Positions 1 through 8,800 of a DNA stretch of 17,236 nucleotides are shown here, piece after piece. The DNA is from Acidobacteriaceae bacterium. GTDB taxonomy: Bacteria; Acidobacteriota; Terriglobia; Terriglobales; Acidobacteriaceae. The notes under the pieces were generated by a model that did no database searches, was not told the origin of the DNA, and worked only from the letters and a program-made list of their open reading frames with translations. Position 1 is the stretch's first letter, and each line of letters opens with the position of its first letter. The position numbers and the translations under genes are program-made. Location: contig JASHYS010000036.1 of the NCBI GenBank assembly GCA_030042915.1, positions 1 through 17,236 on the forward strand, in the 5' to 3' direction.

Positions 1-775
1 CGCTTACATAGAAATGCTTGCCGCCCGTCTGCTCGGCAATCGTGATCAGGGCGTGCTCGCCGCCGGTATCTCGGCCCGCGTCCGACGTAATCGGCACGTC
101 GATGATCGAGTAAATCATCACTTCATTGCGCAGCGCCGCTTCCAGCGCCTCAGCGTACGTGGCTGATTTCCAGGTGTTGTCACCGTCCGAGACAACCACC
201 AGCACCTTGCGTCCCGGCTTTTGGCCCGGATTCTGGCCTCGGTGGTCCGCGTTTTGGCCCAGCCGGTCCGAGCCTACACAGATCGCTTCATAGAGCGCGG
301 TTGCCGGATCGCCGCGCAGCCGGCCCAGCGCATGATCGATCTGCGACTCGCTGTTGGTGAACTGCGTCAGCACGTCAACATCGGTGGCAAACTGCAGCAC
401 GCTCATCTGGTCCTGTGGGCGCAGAATGGCATGCGTGAACCGGCGTGCCGCGGCCTGCTCCTGGCTCAGGTCCTTTTGCACGCTGCCGCTGGTGTCAATG
501 GCCAGCATCAAATTGAGCGGCACCTCCGATTGCTTTTCGAATACTTTAATGTCCTGCGGCCTGCCATCTTCAAAGACGGCGAAATCGTTTTGCTGGAGCC
601 CGCCGACAATGGCGCCATTCTGGTCGGTCACGTTGACAAAGACACTTACCAGATTGACGCCTACGTGCAAGGTGGTGGTCTCTTGTGCGGCGGGCGTCGA
701 ACCCGCCAATGCCAGCGCCGATGCAAGACTGCCGAGCAGGCGAAGGCCGAGACGCGCGCTCCCCTTACCTTTCAT
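1..775 (-). CDS. VWFA-related Acidobacterial domain protein (partial, C-terminus beyond window)
   Basis: The reading frame stays open from the ATG at 775 to the window edge, giving 258 residues of a longer protein. Residues 1-30 form a signal peptide (basic n-region, hydrophobic LLGSLASALALAG, then ALA/PAAQ-like cleavage region), so it is exported. A beta-rich segment (about 35-80) contains the motif VFEDGRPQDI, typical of the VWFA-related Acidobacterial domain family. A von Willebrand A fold follows with an intact metal-ion-dependent adhesion site: DTSGS at 94-98, a Thr near 159 and SDGDN at 196-200. The family is very common in Acidobacteriota and its role is not well established; an extracytoplasmic adhesion or protein-binding role is inferred from the domain. 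The start is fixed by GGAGG six bases upstream. It overlaps the end of the MoaD-MoaE gene by 11 bases, so translation is probably coupled. Confidence 0.88.
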   Translation of the reverse strand, partial: MKGKGSARLGLRLLGSLASALALAGSTPAAQETTTLHVGVNLVSVFVNVTDQNGAIVGGLQQNDFAVFEDGRPQDIKVFEKQSEVPLNLMLAIDTSGSVQKDLSQEQAAARRFTHAILRPQDQMSVLQFATDVDVLTQFTNSESQIDHALGRLRGDPATALYEAICVGSDRLGQNADHRGQNPGQKPGRKVLVVVSDGDNTWKSATYAEALEAALRNEVMIYSIIDVPITSDAGRDTGGEHALITIAEQTGGKHFYVS

Positions 776-1565
776 GGGGCGCCTCCGCAGCGTCGACTAT
801 CAGAGCTTCAGGAAACGGCTCACCCGGAGCCCACACCGCGCCATCGGCGAAAGTTTCCTTCTTCCAGATGGGGACCATTTGCTTGAGGGTATCGATGAGC
901 CAGCGGCAGGCTTCAAACGCCGCGGTGCGGTGCGCCGAAGCCACCACGATCAGCACGCTGGTTTCGCCGATCTGCAACCGGCCCAGGCGGTGAACCATCG
1001 TGACCTGCCGGACGTTGAAGCGCTCGCGGGCCCGGCGCCCAAGCTCGCGCATCTGGCGCAGGGCCATTTCTTCATAGGCTTCGTAGTCCAGATAAAGGGT
1101 GCGGCGCCCGCGGGAATGGTTGCGGACGATGCCGTCGAAGACCACCACGGCGCCGTCCTCTGCGCGCTTGGCCGCAGCCACCACCCGTTCGGCGTTGATG
1201 AGCTCACGCGTCAGCGCGATAACGACCTCCGACGCGCCGCTACTCTCGTCCAGAAGACTCGCGGGGCGCGCAGCCCCCGTCCGCGCAGGACCACGCGCAG
1301 TGCCGCCCGAAACGGGTGGCAGAAGGCCGATTTCGTCGCCTTCGCGCAGAATCTGGGCGCCCTGCGCGTACTCCGCGTTCACGCTGACGGCAATGCCCCG
1401 CAGGCTGAAAGCCCGCCCTTGCCCGGACGACGTGGCGCGTAGGCGATCGAGCAGCTCGGCGACAGAAGCGCCTTCAGGCAGCTCCATCGTGACCGCCGTG
1501 GGACCCAGCCAGTCCTTCAACACCCCAAAGGGAATCACTTGCACGCGCATGACTGAGAAAAGCAT
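765..1565 (-). CDS. moaDE: Fused molybdopterin synthase, MoaD small subunit plus MoaE catalytic subunit
   Basis: Molybdopterin synthase adds two sulfurs to cyclic pyranopterin monophosphate in molybdenum cofactor synthesis. Normally MoaD carries the sulfur as a C-terminal thiocarboxylate and MoaE is the catalytic subunit; here both lie in one 266-residue protein. Residues 6-88 are MoaD-like (beta-grasp) and end in the classic tail LLPPVSGG (81-88). An Ala/Arg-rich linker (about 89-111) follows, then MoaE (about 112-262) with FDGIVRNHSRG, the AHRTAAFEAC motif (211-220), and conserved lysines in DTLKQMVPIWKKE (K228, K235, K236). The start at 1565 is favoured because a GGGAAGG stretch lies just upstream; an internal ATG five codons later has no clear ribosome site. 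The same architecture is known for mycobacterial MoaX. The Gly-Gly is internal, so activity should need proteolytic release of the MoaD part. Confidence 0.92.
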   Translation of the reverse strand: MLFSVMRVQVIPFGVLKDWLGPTAVTMELPEGASVAELLDRLRATSSGQGRAFSLRGIAVSVNAEYAQGAQILREGDEIGLLPPVSGGTARGPARTGAARPASLLDESSGASEVVIALTRELINAERVVAAAKRAEDGAVVVFDGIVRNHSRGRRTLYLDYEAYEEMALRQMRELGRRARERFNVRQVTMVHRLGRLQIGETSVLIVVASAHRTAAFEACRWLIDTLKQMVPIWKKETFADGAVWAPGEPFPEALIVDAAEAPHER

Positions 1566-1676
1566 ACCGCCTTCCCGGTTAGACGCAGCGCGCAGAAATG
1601 CGGGACCCTGTCGAAGGTGTGATCGGCACGCGGCCAGTACTCATCGCCGCATGGGAACCAAGTGCCTGAAGAGGAG

Positions 1677-1696
1677 GCGCACGAAAATGCGCACGA
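1677..1696. repeat. Pair of 8-base direct repeats
   Basis: GCGCACGA occurs at 1677-1684 and again at 1689-1696, 12 bases start to start, between the moaDE start and the lon terminator. It could be an operator or chance; nothing else supports a role. Confidence 0.3.
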
Positions 1697-1728
1697 CAAA
1701 AGGAAAAGGCCGGCTCTGGGCCGGCCTT
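1697..1728 (-). terminator. Rho-independent terminator of lon
   Basis: A perfect 9-base stem (1706-1714 with 1720-1728, AAGGCCGGC/GCCGGCCTT) encloses a 5-base loop. Read leftward it is followed by the T-rich tail TTTTCCTTTT and begins about 20 bases after the lon stop codon. The rightward tail is not T-rich, so it is assigned to the minus strand. It separates lon from moaDE, which must therefore have its own promoter in 1566-1700; I could not identify one. Confidence 0.8.
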
Positions 1729-1748
1729 CTCAGTCTTGCGTGAGGCAG

Positions 1749-4181
1749 TTAGGCTGCAGCAACACCCAGTGTCGGCGTGGGCACCACCGGCCTTAACTGT
1801 CGTCGGGCTGCAACCATCGGCAATGCCACGCTAAGCACGTCTTCAATCTGGCTCGCATAATGCACTTGCACGCCCTCCATCATCTCTGCCGCCAAATCCT
1901 CCTCGACATTCTGCTGGTTTTCAGCAGGCAGGATGATGTTCTCGACTCCGGCTCGCCGCGCCGCCAGGAACTTCTCCTTGATACCGCCCACCGGAAGCAC
2001 GTTTCCGCTGAGCGTAATCTCGCCAGTCATGGCCGTAAGCGGCCGCACCGGCGTATCGGTGAGCAACGAAACCAGAACCGTGGCCATGGTGACGCCAGCC
2101 GACGGGCCATCTTTGGGGATGGCGCCGGCGGGCACGTGAATGTGGATGTCAAGTTCTTTGGTGAAGTCCTCGGCAAGCCCCAGACGCGAGGCGTTGGAAC
2201 GCACCCAGGTGAGCGCAGCCTGCATCGACTCTTGCATCACCTCGCCAATCTGGCCGGTCATCGTAAAGCCGCCTTTGCCCTTCATCTTGTTGGCTTCGAT
2301 AAAGAGAATGTCGCCGCCGGCCGGCGTCCAGGCCAGCCCCACGGCCACGCCCGGCCGCTTAACGCGCTCGGCTACCTCGGTCTCCACCCGCACCTGAATG
2401 CCGCCCAGAAACTCTTTCAGCGTTTCGCGCGTAACCACGAGCTTTTCGGTGTGGGCTTCAACCACGCGCCGCGCCTGCTTGCGGCAAGCCGTTCCGATGG
2501 TCTGCTCCAGTTTGCGCACGCCCGCCTCGCGCGTGTAGTGGCGGATGATAAAGCGCACCGCGTCTTCAGGAAATTCGATTTGTTCCGCCGTGATCCCGTT
2601 TTGCTTGATCTGGCGCGGGATCAGGTACCGGTCCGCAATGTGAACCTTCTCCTCCTCGCTGTATCCCTGCAAAGGGATGATCTCCATACGGTCCTGCAAC
2701 GGTGGCGGCACTGTGTCGAGCATGTTGGCCGTGCAGATGAACAACACCTTCGACAGATCGAACGGTACGTCGAGGTAGTTGTCACGGAAGGTATTGTTCT
2801 GCTCCGGATCCAGTGTCTCCAGCAGCGCCGAAGCCGGATCGCCTCTGAAGTCGCGGCCCAGCTTGTCTACCTCGTCGAGCATGATCACCGGATCGTTGGT
2901 TTCTGCGCGGCGGATGCTTTGAATAATCTGCCCCGGCAAGGCACCGATATAGGTGCGCCGGTGCCCGCGAATCTCAGCCTCGTCGTGCATGCCGCCCAGT
3001 GAAACGCGCTGGAACTTGCGACCCAGCGCCCGCGCGATGGACCGGCCCAGGCTGGTTTTGCCCACACCGGGGGGCCCGACGAAGCACAGGATCGGTCCCT
3101 TCATGTCGGGCTTCAATTCCAGCACGCTCAGGTAATCGAGGATGCGGTCCTTCACCTTCTTCAGCTCGTAGTGATCCTCATCCAGAATCTGCCGGGCCAG
3201 GTTGATATCGATCTTCGAGCCCGAACTCTTGTTCCAGGGCAGCACCGCAAGCCACTCGATGTAATTGCGGGTAAGTCCGTAGTCGGCCGCCATGGGAGAC
3301 ATCCGCTGCAGGCGGGCAAGCTCCTTCAGGGCCTCCTTCTTCACATCCTCGGGCATCCCCGCGGCTTCGATCCTCTGGCGCAGTTCCTCTACGTCGCGCT
3401 GGCCCTCGTCCTGCTCGCCTAGCTCCTTCTGGATGGCTTTAAGCTGTTCGCGCAGGTAGTAATCACGCTGCGACTGCTGCACCTGATCCTGGACCTCGGT
3501 CTGGATCTTGGCGCGCAACTGCTGCACCTCGTTCTCTTTGGCCAGCAGCTTGTTCAACTGTTCCAGCCGCTGCACCACACTTGAGGCCTCCAGCAATTGC
3601 TGTTTGTCATCGGTAGTGAGGAAGGGCAGCGAGGAAGCAACAAAGTCCACCAGGCGGCTGGGATCTTCAATGTTGGCCGCAATCGTCCGCAGCTCGTCTG
3701 AAAGCGTGGGAGACTCCGCAACGATCTGTTGGAACTGCTCGACCACGTTGCGCACGAGCGCTTCAAAGCCCGATGACGGCGGCGGGGCCAGGTCTTCCAG
3801 CGTCTCGACCTCGGCAACCATAAATGGCTCTGCCTGGGAAAAGCGCAGCAGGCGCACCCGGGCCACGCCTTCCGTGAAGACAAAGCGGCTCTGGTTGGGC
3901 ATGCGTACAACCTTGTGCACGGTTGCCAACGTTCCCACCGCATGCAGGTCGGCCGGCTTGGGCGCGTCCAGGCGTGGATCGAGCTGGGCCGCGACCACAA
4001 TGCTCCGTTCCTCACCCAACGATTCGATCAGCTGGATGGAGCTTTCCCGGCCAACGGTCAGCGGTAGCACCGCATGCGGAAACAGGACGGTATCCCGCAC
4101 CGGCAACACGGGAATGGTGCGTACGGCACCGGTGTTCCGCTCTGGAGCGTCATGGGGTTCGGGAATTGGCTTGCTTGCCAT
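1749..4181 (-). CDS. lon: ATP-dependent Lon protease
   Basis: Lon is a cytosolic AAA+ protease that unfolds and degrades damaged and regulatory proteins. From the ATG at 4181 it has 810 residues, the usual size for bacterial LonA. In order: N-terminal substrate-binding LAN domain (about 20-205), coiled-coil region (about 205-255), AAA+ module with Walker A GPPGVGKT (369-376) and Walker [10 protein letters not shown] (432-440), and the protease domain with the Ser-Lys dyad in PKDGPSAG (S694) and VGGIKEK (K735). All key residues are present, so it should be active. GAGG lies seven bases before the ATG; an upstream in-frame TTG at 4199 would place this site inside the gene and is less likely. 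The C-terminus ends in VAAA, which resembles a degron but may be meaningless. A terminator follows. Heat-shock control is common for lon, but I see no CIRCE element or convincing sigma-32-type promoter. Confidence 0.97.
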   Translation of the reverse strand: MASKPIPEPHDAPERNTGAVRTIPVLPVRDTVLFPHAVLPLTVGRESSIQLIESLGEERSIVVAAQLDPRLDAPKPADLHAVGTLATVHKVVRMPNQSRFVFTEGVARVRLLRFSQAEPFMVAEVETLEDLAPPPSSGFEALVRNVVEQFQQIVAESPTLSDELRTIAANIEDPSRLVDFVASSLPFLTTDDKQQLLEASSVVQRLEQLNKLLAKENEVQQLRAKIQTEVQDQVQQSQRDYYLREQLKAIQKELGEQDEGQRDVEELRQRIEAAGMPEDVKKEALKELARLQRMSPMAADYGLTRNYIEWLAVLPWNKSSGSKIDINLARQILDEDHYELKKVKDRILDYLSVLELKPDMKGPILCFVGPPGVGKTSLGRSIARALGRKFQRVSLGGMHDEAEIRGHRRTYIGALPGQIIQSIRRAETNDPVIMLDEVDKLGRDFRGDPASALLETLDPEQNNTFRDNYLDVPFDLSKVLFICTANMLDTVPPPLQDRMEIIPLQGYSEEEKVHIADRYLIPRQIKQNGITAEQIEFPEDAVRFIIRHYTREAGVRKLEQTIGTACRKQARRVVEAHTEKLVVTRETLKEFLGGIQVRVETEVAERVKRPGVAVGLAWTPAGGDILFIEANKMKGKGGFTMTGQIGEVMQESMQAALTWVRSNASRLGLAEDFTKELDIHIHVPAGAIPKDGPSAGVTMATVLVSLLTDTPVRPLTAMTGEITLSGNVLPVGGIKEKFLAARRAGVENIILPAENQQNVEEDLAAEMMEGVQVHYASQIEDVLSVALPMVAARRQLRPVVPTPTLGVAAA

Positions 4182-4581
4182 TGAGTGTCCTCGTATCAAG
4201 TTTCTTTATTTAGATAACGCAAAAAAGGAAAAGGATGCAAGATCTCGGCTCTGGGAAGTTCGACTAATCCCCATCACTTTGCCTTACGTTTCGGCCCTTG
4301 TCAGGGTTCCTTGAGGCTCTTTTTCGGATCCTGAAATGCCTGCAACCCATATCAAGAGACTTGAGCCGTAAGTGCTTTTTATCCAGGCAGTTTCGCGCTG
4401 GCGAAGCTCCCCACGGTCGACCCTCCCTTGTCCGGATGTATCGGCTGAAGCAGCTCGAGAATCAGTGGGTAACAGGGCGTCCATCATCCGCTCCAAGCCC
4501 GGCCCCGCCCCAGAAAAAATATGGCTGCGGGGCTCTAGTTCGGGAGCATCCGGAGTCGCACACCGGTCCGGCCAGCAGAAG
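4182..4581. other. 400-base gap between anti-sigma gene and lon
   Basis: No convincing gene lies here. The lon-proximal 40 bases (about 4200-4240) are A/T-rich compared with their surroundings, as expected for a leftward lon promoter. The best pairing I see there is TTGCAT and TTATCT with 17 bases between them, which is weak. Small hairpins occur: TTCGC/GCGAA at 4392-4405 and CCCT/AGGG around 4299-4310. None has a T-run, so the end of the sigma/anti-sigma transcript is not evident. The frame of 158 codons that runs leftward through this stretch overlaps the anti-sigma gene out of frame and looks like no known protein. A small RNA or long leader is possible but not supported. Confidence 0.5.
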
Positions 4582-4821
4582 CTACTTCTTTTCTTTTTTA
4601 ATCGCAGATTCGATGTGCTCCCACACTTCGTCAGGAGGCTCCACGCTTGGGAACAACTGGCGCGCAGCATCGGCAATAGTTTCCAGATCGGCCAGCAAAG
4701 CGCGGCATAGCTCGCAAGTCTGCAGGTGTGGATGAGAAGAGACGTCTTCGCCTGAGCCAATCAACTCAGGCAGTTGTGCCTGGAAGTCCGCGCAGTTCAG
4801 CTTGTTCCCATCGCCGGTCAT
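4582..4821 (-). CDS. Small zinc-motif anti-sigma factor (zf-HC2 type), soluble
   Basis: A 79-residue protein whose ATG overlaps the TGA of the ECF sigma gene (ATGA, 4818-4821), the usual layout of a sigma factor and its antagonist. It contains the H-x3-C-x2-C signature of zinc-binding anti-sigma domains: H32, C36 and C39 in HPHLQTCELC, with an additional upstream C10. Helical segments follow (about 40-58 and 64-78). There is no membrane segment, so it should act in the cytosol, holding the sigma factor until a signal disturbs the zinc site. In some members of this family, such as RsrA, the signal is thiol oxidation. The target is inferred from gene overlap, and the signal is unknown. The C-terminus ends in a lysine-rich tail (KKEKK). 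Confidence 0.82.
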   Translation of the reverse strand: MTGDGNKLNCADFQAQLPELIGSGEDVSSHPHLQTCELCRALLADLETIADAARQLFPSVEPPDEVWEHIESAIKKEKK

Positions 4822-5510
4822 GACCGCGCCTCCTGGCGTTTTGCGGCGCGCAGCGCTTCGCGCAGCTTCAGACGCGCTTTATGCAACTGCGACTTGCTGT
4901 TGCCGATCGAGCACTCGAGCATCGAAGCAATTTCATTATGCTCAAATCCCTCCACGTCGTGAAGGATAAAAATGAGCCGGTAGCCGGCGGGCAGCTCGGC
5001 AATTGCGCGTTCCAGCGCCAGACGATCGATCGTGCCGGTCAGGGTTAGATCGGGAGCTCCGAAACTGCGGCTGGGACCTTCATCGGGTGTCGGCTCCATG
5101 GCCTCGTCAAGCGAGATGAGCGACAGGCCTTTCTTGCGGAGCTGCATCAGCACCACGTTGATGGCCAGCCGGTGCAGCCAGGTGGAAAAGGCCGAATCGC
5201 CGCGAAAAGTTGCAATCTTGCGATGCAGCTGCAAAAACGCTTCCTGCGTCAGATCTTCGGCCTCGGCTATGTTGCCCACCATGCGCAGGCAGAGAGAGTA
5301 AATGCGCCGTTTATGCACCGAATATAGCTGGGCAAAAGCGTGATGATCTCCTGCCTGAGCGCGAACCAATACATCGGCGTCCCCAGGATTCGCAGAGTTG
5401 GCAGGCGCAGTTGTTCTGGAATGGTCTTCGTTCGTCCCGCGGGCAGCGTCTACACCGCGGTTCGGTCGCGTTCGGTTGGGAGTTTGGGCAGGTGGTGGGG
5501 AATGGGTCAT
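4818..5510 (-). CDS. RNA polymerase sigma factor, ECF (sigma-70 group IV)
   Basis: A 230-residue protein with the two ECF domains. Region 2 (about 56-127) includes the -10 recognition stretch EAEDLTQEAFLQLHR and the melting segment FSTWLHRLAINVV. Region 4 (about 163-222) includes the helix-turn-helix EIASMLECSIGNSKSQLHKARLKLRE that reads the -35 element. The first 45 residues are Pro/Ser/Thr-rich and probably disordered. The ATG at 5510 is chosen because AAGGA stands a few bases upstream; a GTG at 5579 would add 23 residues but has no better site. It directs polymerase to a set of stress or envelope promoters that cannot be identified from this window. Its gene overlaps that of the anti-sigma factor and diverges from the outer-membrane assembly operon. 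Confidence 0.93.
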   Translation of the reverse strand: MTHSPPPAQTPNRTRPNRGVDAARGTNEDHSRTTAPANSANPGDADVLVRAQAGDHHAFAQLYSVHKRRIYSLCLRMVGNIAEAEDLTQEAFLQLHRKIATFRGDSAFSTWLHRLAINVVLMQLRKKGLSLISLDEAMEPTPDEGPSRSFGAPDLTLTGTIDRLALERAIAELPAGYRLIFILHDVEGFEHNEIASMLECSIGNSKSQLHKARLKLREALRAAKRQEARS

Positions 5511-5518
5511 GCTCTTCC

Positions 5519-5538
5519 TTGTTGATTCTTGTTGATTC
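5519..5538. repeat. Tandem 10-base repeat in the leader of the ECF sigma gene
   Basis: TTGTTGATTC is present twice back to back (5519-5528 and 5529-5538). On the coding strand this reads as repeated GAATCAACAA ending next to the AAGGA ribosome site of the sigma gene. It could be a slippage-prone spacer or a binding site; no function can be assigned. Confidence 0.5.
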
Positions 5539-5647
5539 TCGTCAATTGCGATGTTCGCGGCACGGCTCAGGGTGCGCACGGGGCTGCCCGGCTACAGGCC
5601 GTCGCGCCTAACACAACCCAACAAGAAAACCAGGGTCCCTAACTACA

Positions 5648-5667
5648 GGGCCTGACGATGGGCCTGA
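5648..5667. repeat. Pair of 8-base direct repeats upstream of the sigma gene
   Basis: GGGCCTGA occurs at 5648-5655 and 5660-5667, 12 bases start to start, about 140 bases upstream of the sigma start codon. The arrangement resembles direct-repeat operators, but there is no other support. Confidence 0.4.
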
Positions 5668-5720
5668 TACAGGCGGCGACTCCTTCTGGAGCTTGATTTT
5701 AAAGTTGGTTCTCTCCCATT

Positions 5721-5748
5721 TTGCCGAAGCTTCCTATCTCGTTAGTAT
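5721..5748 (+). promoter_or_regulatory. Weak candidate sigma-70 promoter toward the outer-membrane operon
   Basis: TTGCCG (5721-5726) and TAGTAT (5743-5748) are 16 bases apart, each matching the consensus at four of six positions, in a locally A/T-rich stretch. Transcription would start about 115 bases before the annotated start of the Omp85-family gene. This is tentative. Confidence 0.25.
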
Positions 5749-5836
5749 ATGGAGAAGCAGCTAGGGTTGCCGGGATTGCACCAAAAACCCTGAAAGACGG
5801 CGCCGTTGGGGCGCAAGTTGAGCCGCTCGCTCATTT

Positions 5837-5868
5837 TTAGGACATGTTTCCTAAGCGCTTTCTATAAG
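5837..5868 (+). promoter_or_regulatory. Palindrome overlapping a candidate promoter just before the Omp85-family gene
   Basis: A perfect inverted repeat TTAGGA/TCCTAA (5837-5842 and 5849-5854, six-base spacer) overlaps a possible -35 element AGGACA (5839-5844). Eighteen bases later is a strong -10-like hexamer TATAAG (5863-5868). The layout resembles a promoter with an operator over its -35 region. A start site near 5875 would lie just inside the annotated reading frame, so either the true start codon is further in or the TATAAG is not a promoter. Confidence 0.4.
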
Positions 5869-5870
5869 AT

Positions 5871-8800
5871 ATGGTCTTGCGGACAAAGCCGGCAGCAAGG
5901 TGCGGCGCTCACCCGGTCACCCACCGACTGGCCCCTCCCAATCGCTTCTCTCTATGCTTGGCGTTCAGGCGCCTGCTCCCGGCTGCAGGGGTTTCGAAAT
6001 CGCTGCTCCTGGCCTCGGGGCTCGCCTGCATTGCAGCAATGCCGCAACCGGGCGGATGCCAGGAACCGAATACGGCGGGAACCGCTATTTCGGGTGGCTC
6101 ACACAGTTCCCCTGCTCCCCTCAACTTTTTGGATTCATCCAGCTCCGATCCGTCAGACGATGCCATCCTTGCTTGGCAGGGTTTGACGGTGGGCCAAATC
6201 TCGTTCCAAGGCGTCCCGGCCGATCGCCTCGCCCCGCTCTCCGACCATCTCGCACAAACCACGGGAACGCCGTTGACCGAAGACGGTTTGAAGAAGAGCC
6301 TGCGGCAACTGTATGCCACTGGGCTCTATGAAACCCTCCAGGTTACGGGAACACGCCAGGGCGATGTTGTGAATCTGATCTTTGGCGGCAAGCCGGCTGC
6401 GTTTATCGGCACGGTGAGCGTGGACGGAGCCCCTGGCCCCACCATGAATACCCAACTGGAACGCGCCAGCCAGCTTGATGCCGGGACCCGATTAACCCAG
6501 GCGAAGATGATCCGGGCTGTGGAGCAGATGCGCTCTACGCTTGAAGAAAATGGATTTCATGAATCGGCCATCGCGCAAACCATTACCCCACGCCCAGCCC
6601 AGCAGCTCGCCGATATTGCCTTCCACGTGGTTGCGGGGCCGCGGGCACACATCGGCAGAATCACGGTCACGGGCGACCCCGGAATGTCGCTCCAGGAGTT
6701 CCGTCTGCGGGCTCACCTCTGGAAGATTGTGCACGTCGACCATGACACGGTCAGTCGCGCACTGGATGGCGTCCTGAAGGAATACCAAAAGCAGGATCGG
6801 CTGGAAGCGGAAGTCAAACTTGAGTCCGCGACTTACGATCAGCACACCACGAGCATGGACTACCACTTCTCAGCCAACCGGGGCCCGGTGGTCAACGTGG
6901 GCGTCGAAGGGGCGAACATCGATGAGGAGCGGTTAAAGCGGCTGATCCCCATCTTTGAAGAGGGCAGCGTTGACGAGGACCTGCTCAACGAGGGCAATCG
7001 GCGGCTGCGCGACTACTACCAACGCCTCGGCTATTTCGACGCCAAGGTGGATCACAAGGTAAACACCTCGGGCAACAGGCAAGTGACCATTGTCTACAGC
7101 GTGCAACTGGGGATTCGACGCCGTGTGCAAAAGGTCTCAATCGTCGGGAACCGCTATTTTGACACACTCACCCTGATGGATCTGATCAGCGTTCACGCTG
7201 TCGATCTTCTCGACCCGCACGGCATTTACAGCCAGGCTTTGGTTTCGGCTGACGTCAGCTCGCTTGAATCCGTTTACCAGAACAATGGCTTCTCTCAGGT
7301 CAAGGTCACGCCGGAGATCGGAAGCCTCGAATCGGTTGCGGTCAGCAATCCGCCGTCCGTGACCGGCGCAGCATCGCGGCCGGCGGCCATCGAGCGCCCC
7401 GCCCCGCTCACGGTCACATATCGCATCAGCGAGGGCGAGCAACAGCGCGTCGGCGCCGTGCGGATTGAAGGCAACCAGCATATCGATGCGCCTATCCTGA
7501 TTTCCCTCCTAAACACCGCGCCCGGGCAGGTGCTTTCACCAAGCAACCTGGCGGGAGATCACGACGCCTTGCTCACCGAGTACTACAGCCGGGGATTTGA
7601 CCAGGCTTCTGTCAGCGTCAACCGGCAACCCGAAGCTTCGGATGCGAACAGGATCGACGTGGCGTTTCAAATCGATGAGGGACAACAGGTGTTTGTTCGC
7701 AACGTGGTGCTGACTGGGCTCGAGTTCACGCGTCCGTCAACTGTGGCGCGCGCCATTACCGTGCGCGCCGGCGACCCGCTCAGCCAGACCGCGCTCGCCG
7801 ACACCCAGCGCAACCTTTATGGATTCGCGCTCTTCAACGAGGTGAACACGGCGGTTGAAAACCCCGACGGCGACGAACCGGAAAAAACGGTCCTGCTGCA
7901 GGCAGTCGAGGCAAGGCGCTGGTCGCTCACTCCCGGCATCGGCTTCGAGGCGCAAACCGGGCAGCCGCAGAACAACTGCGCTGGAGCTTTTGCCGCAGGC
8001 GTCAAATGCAGCCCCAACGGCAAGACCGGCGTCAGTCCGCGGGGGCTGATTGAAATCACGCGCAACGATCTATTTGGCCGCGAGCAATCGGTTTCGCTGC
8101 GTGGAACCTATGGCTTGCTGGAGCAAAGTATCGGCCTTCTCTACCAGCTTCCGCACTTCGAAGGCGATCCGAACTTCGGCCTGACATTCTCCGCCAGCTA
8201 TGCCAATAGCGAGGACGTGTCAACCTACGTCGCTTCGCGGCTTGAGGGAGCGATTCGTGGAACGCAGAGCTTCAATCGTCCCGAGTCGTGGTTCTCGCGC
8301 GCCAACACCTTTGTCTACGAACTCGACTTCCGACGCGTGAAGGTTGCGGCCAGCAGCTTGCAGGTCCAACCCGGCGAAATCTCCGAGCTTTCCACCGCGA
8401 CGCGCGTTGGCGGGCCGGCATTCACGTGGATACGCGATACCCGCGACGTGCCCCTGGATGCGCACCGCGGAACCTCCACGAGTTTTCAGGAGTTTCTTTC
8501 CGCCAAGACCTTTGGCGCGCAAGCCGAGTTCAATCGTATCGACACCTCGAACTCCAGCTACTACAGCTTCGACAAAAACCGCTTCGTGCTGGCGCGCAAT
8601 ACGCGCTACGGGCAGATACGCTCCTTCGGCTCCGGCTCCAGTGAGCTGCTTCCGCTGCCCGAGCGGCTCTACGCGGGCGGCGCCGTTTCTCTGCGCGGCT
8701 TTGCCTGGAATGCCGCTGGCCCGCGCGACCCTGAAACCGGCTACCAGATCGGTGGCGCTGGAGCTCTCATCAACAGCACTGAGCTACGTCTGCCCCCGCC

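Larger units (their letters stand above)
5511..5870. other. Divergent control region between ECF sigma gene and outer-membrane operon
   Basis: This 360-base stretch must hold promoters for both directions. It carries a tandem 10-base repeat beside the sigma ribosome site, a pair of 8-base direct repeats, a weak rightward promoter and a palindrome overlapping a second promoter next to the operon start; each is listed separately. The segment 5670-5760 and the last 40 bases are more A/T-rich than the flanking genes. No gene is evident inside it. Confidence 0.6.

Noticed and set aside
354..1442. Rightward 362-codon frame
   Set aside because: It is antisense to moaDE and the VWA gene, both of which have clear family motifs.
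1860..3002. Rightward 380-codon frame
   Set aside because: It is the complement of lon, whose frame is certain from its motifs.
4182..4199. TTG start for lon adding six residues
   Set aside because: The GAGG ribosome site lies between this TTG and the ATG at 4181, so the ATG is favoured.
5511..5579. GTG start for the ECF sigma factor adding 23 residues
   Set aside because: There is no better ribosome site, and the added residues cover the tandem repeat; the ATG at 5510 has AAGGA.
6040..6065. Possible lipobox (GGC) in the Omp85 N-terminus
   Set aside because: The residues before the cysteine (PGG) lack the needed Leu at -3, and Omp85 proteins are not lipoproteins.
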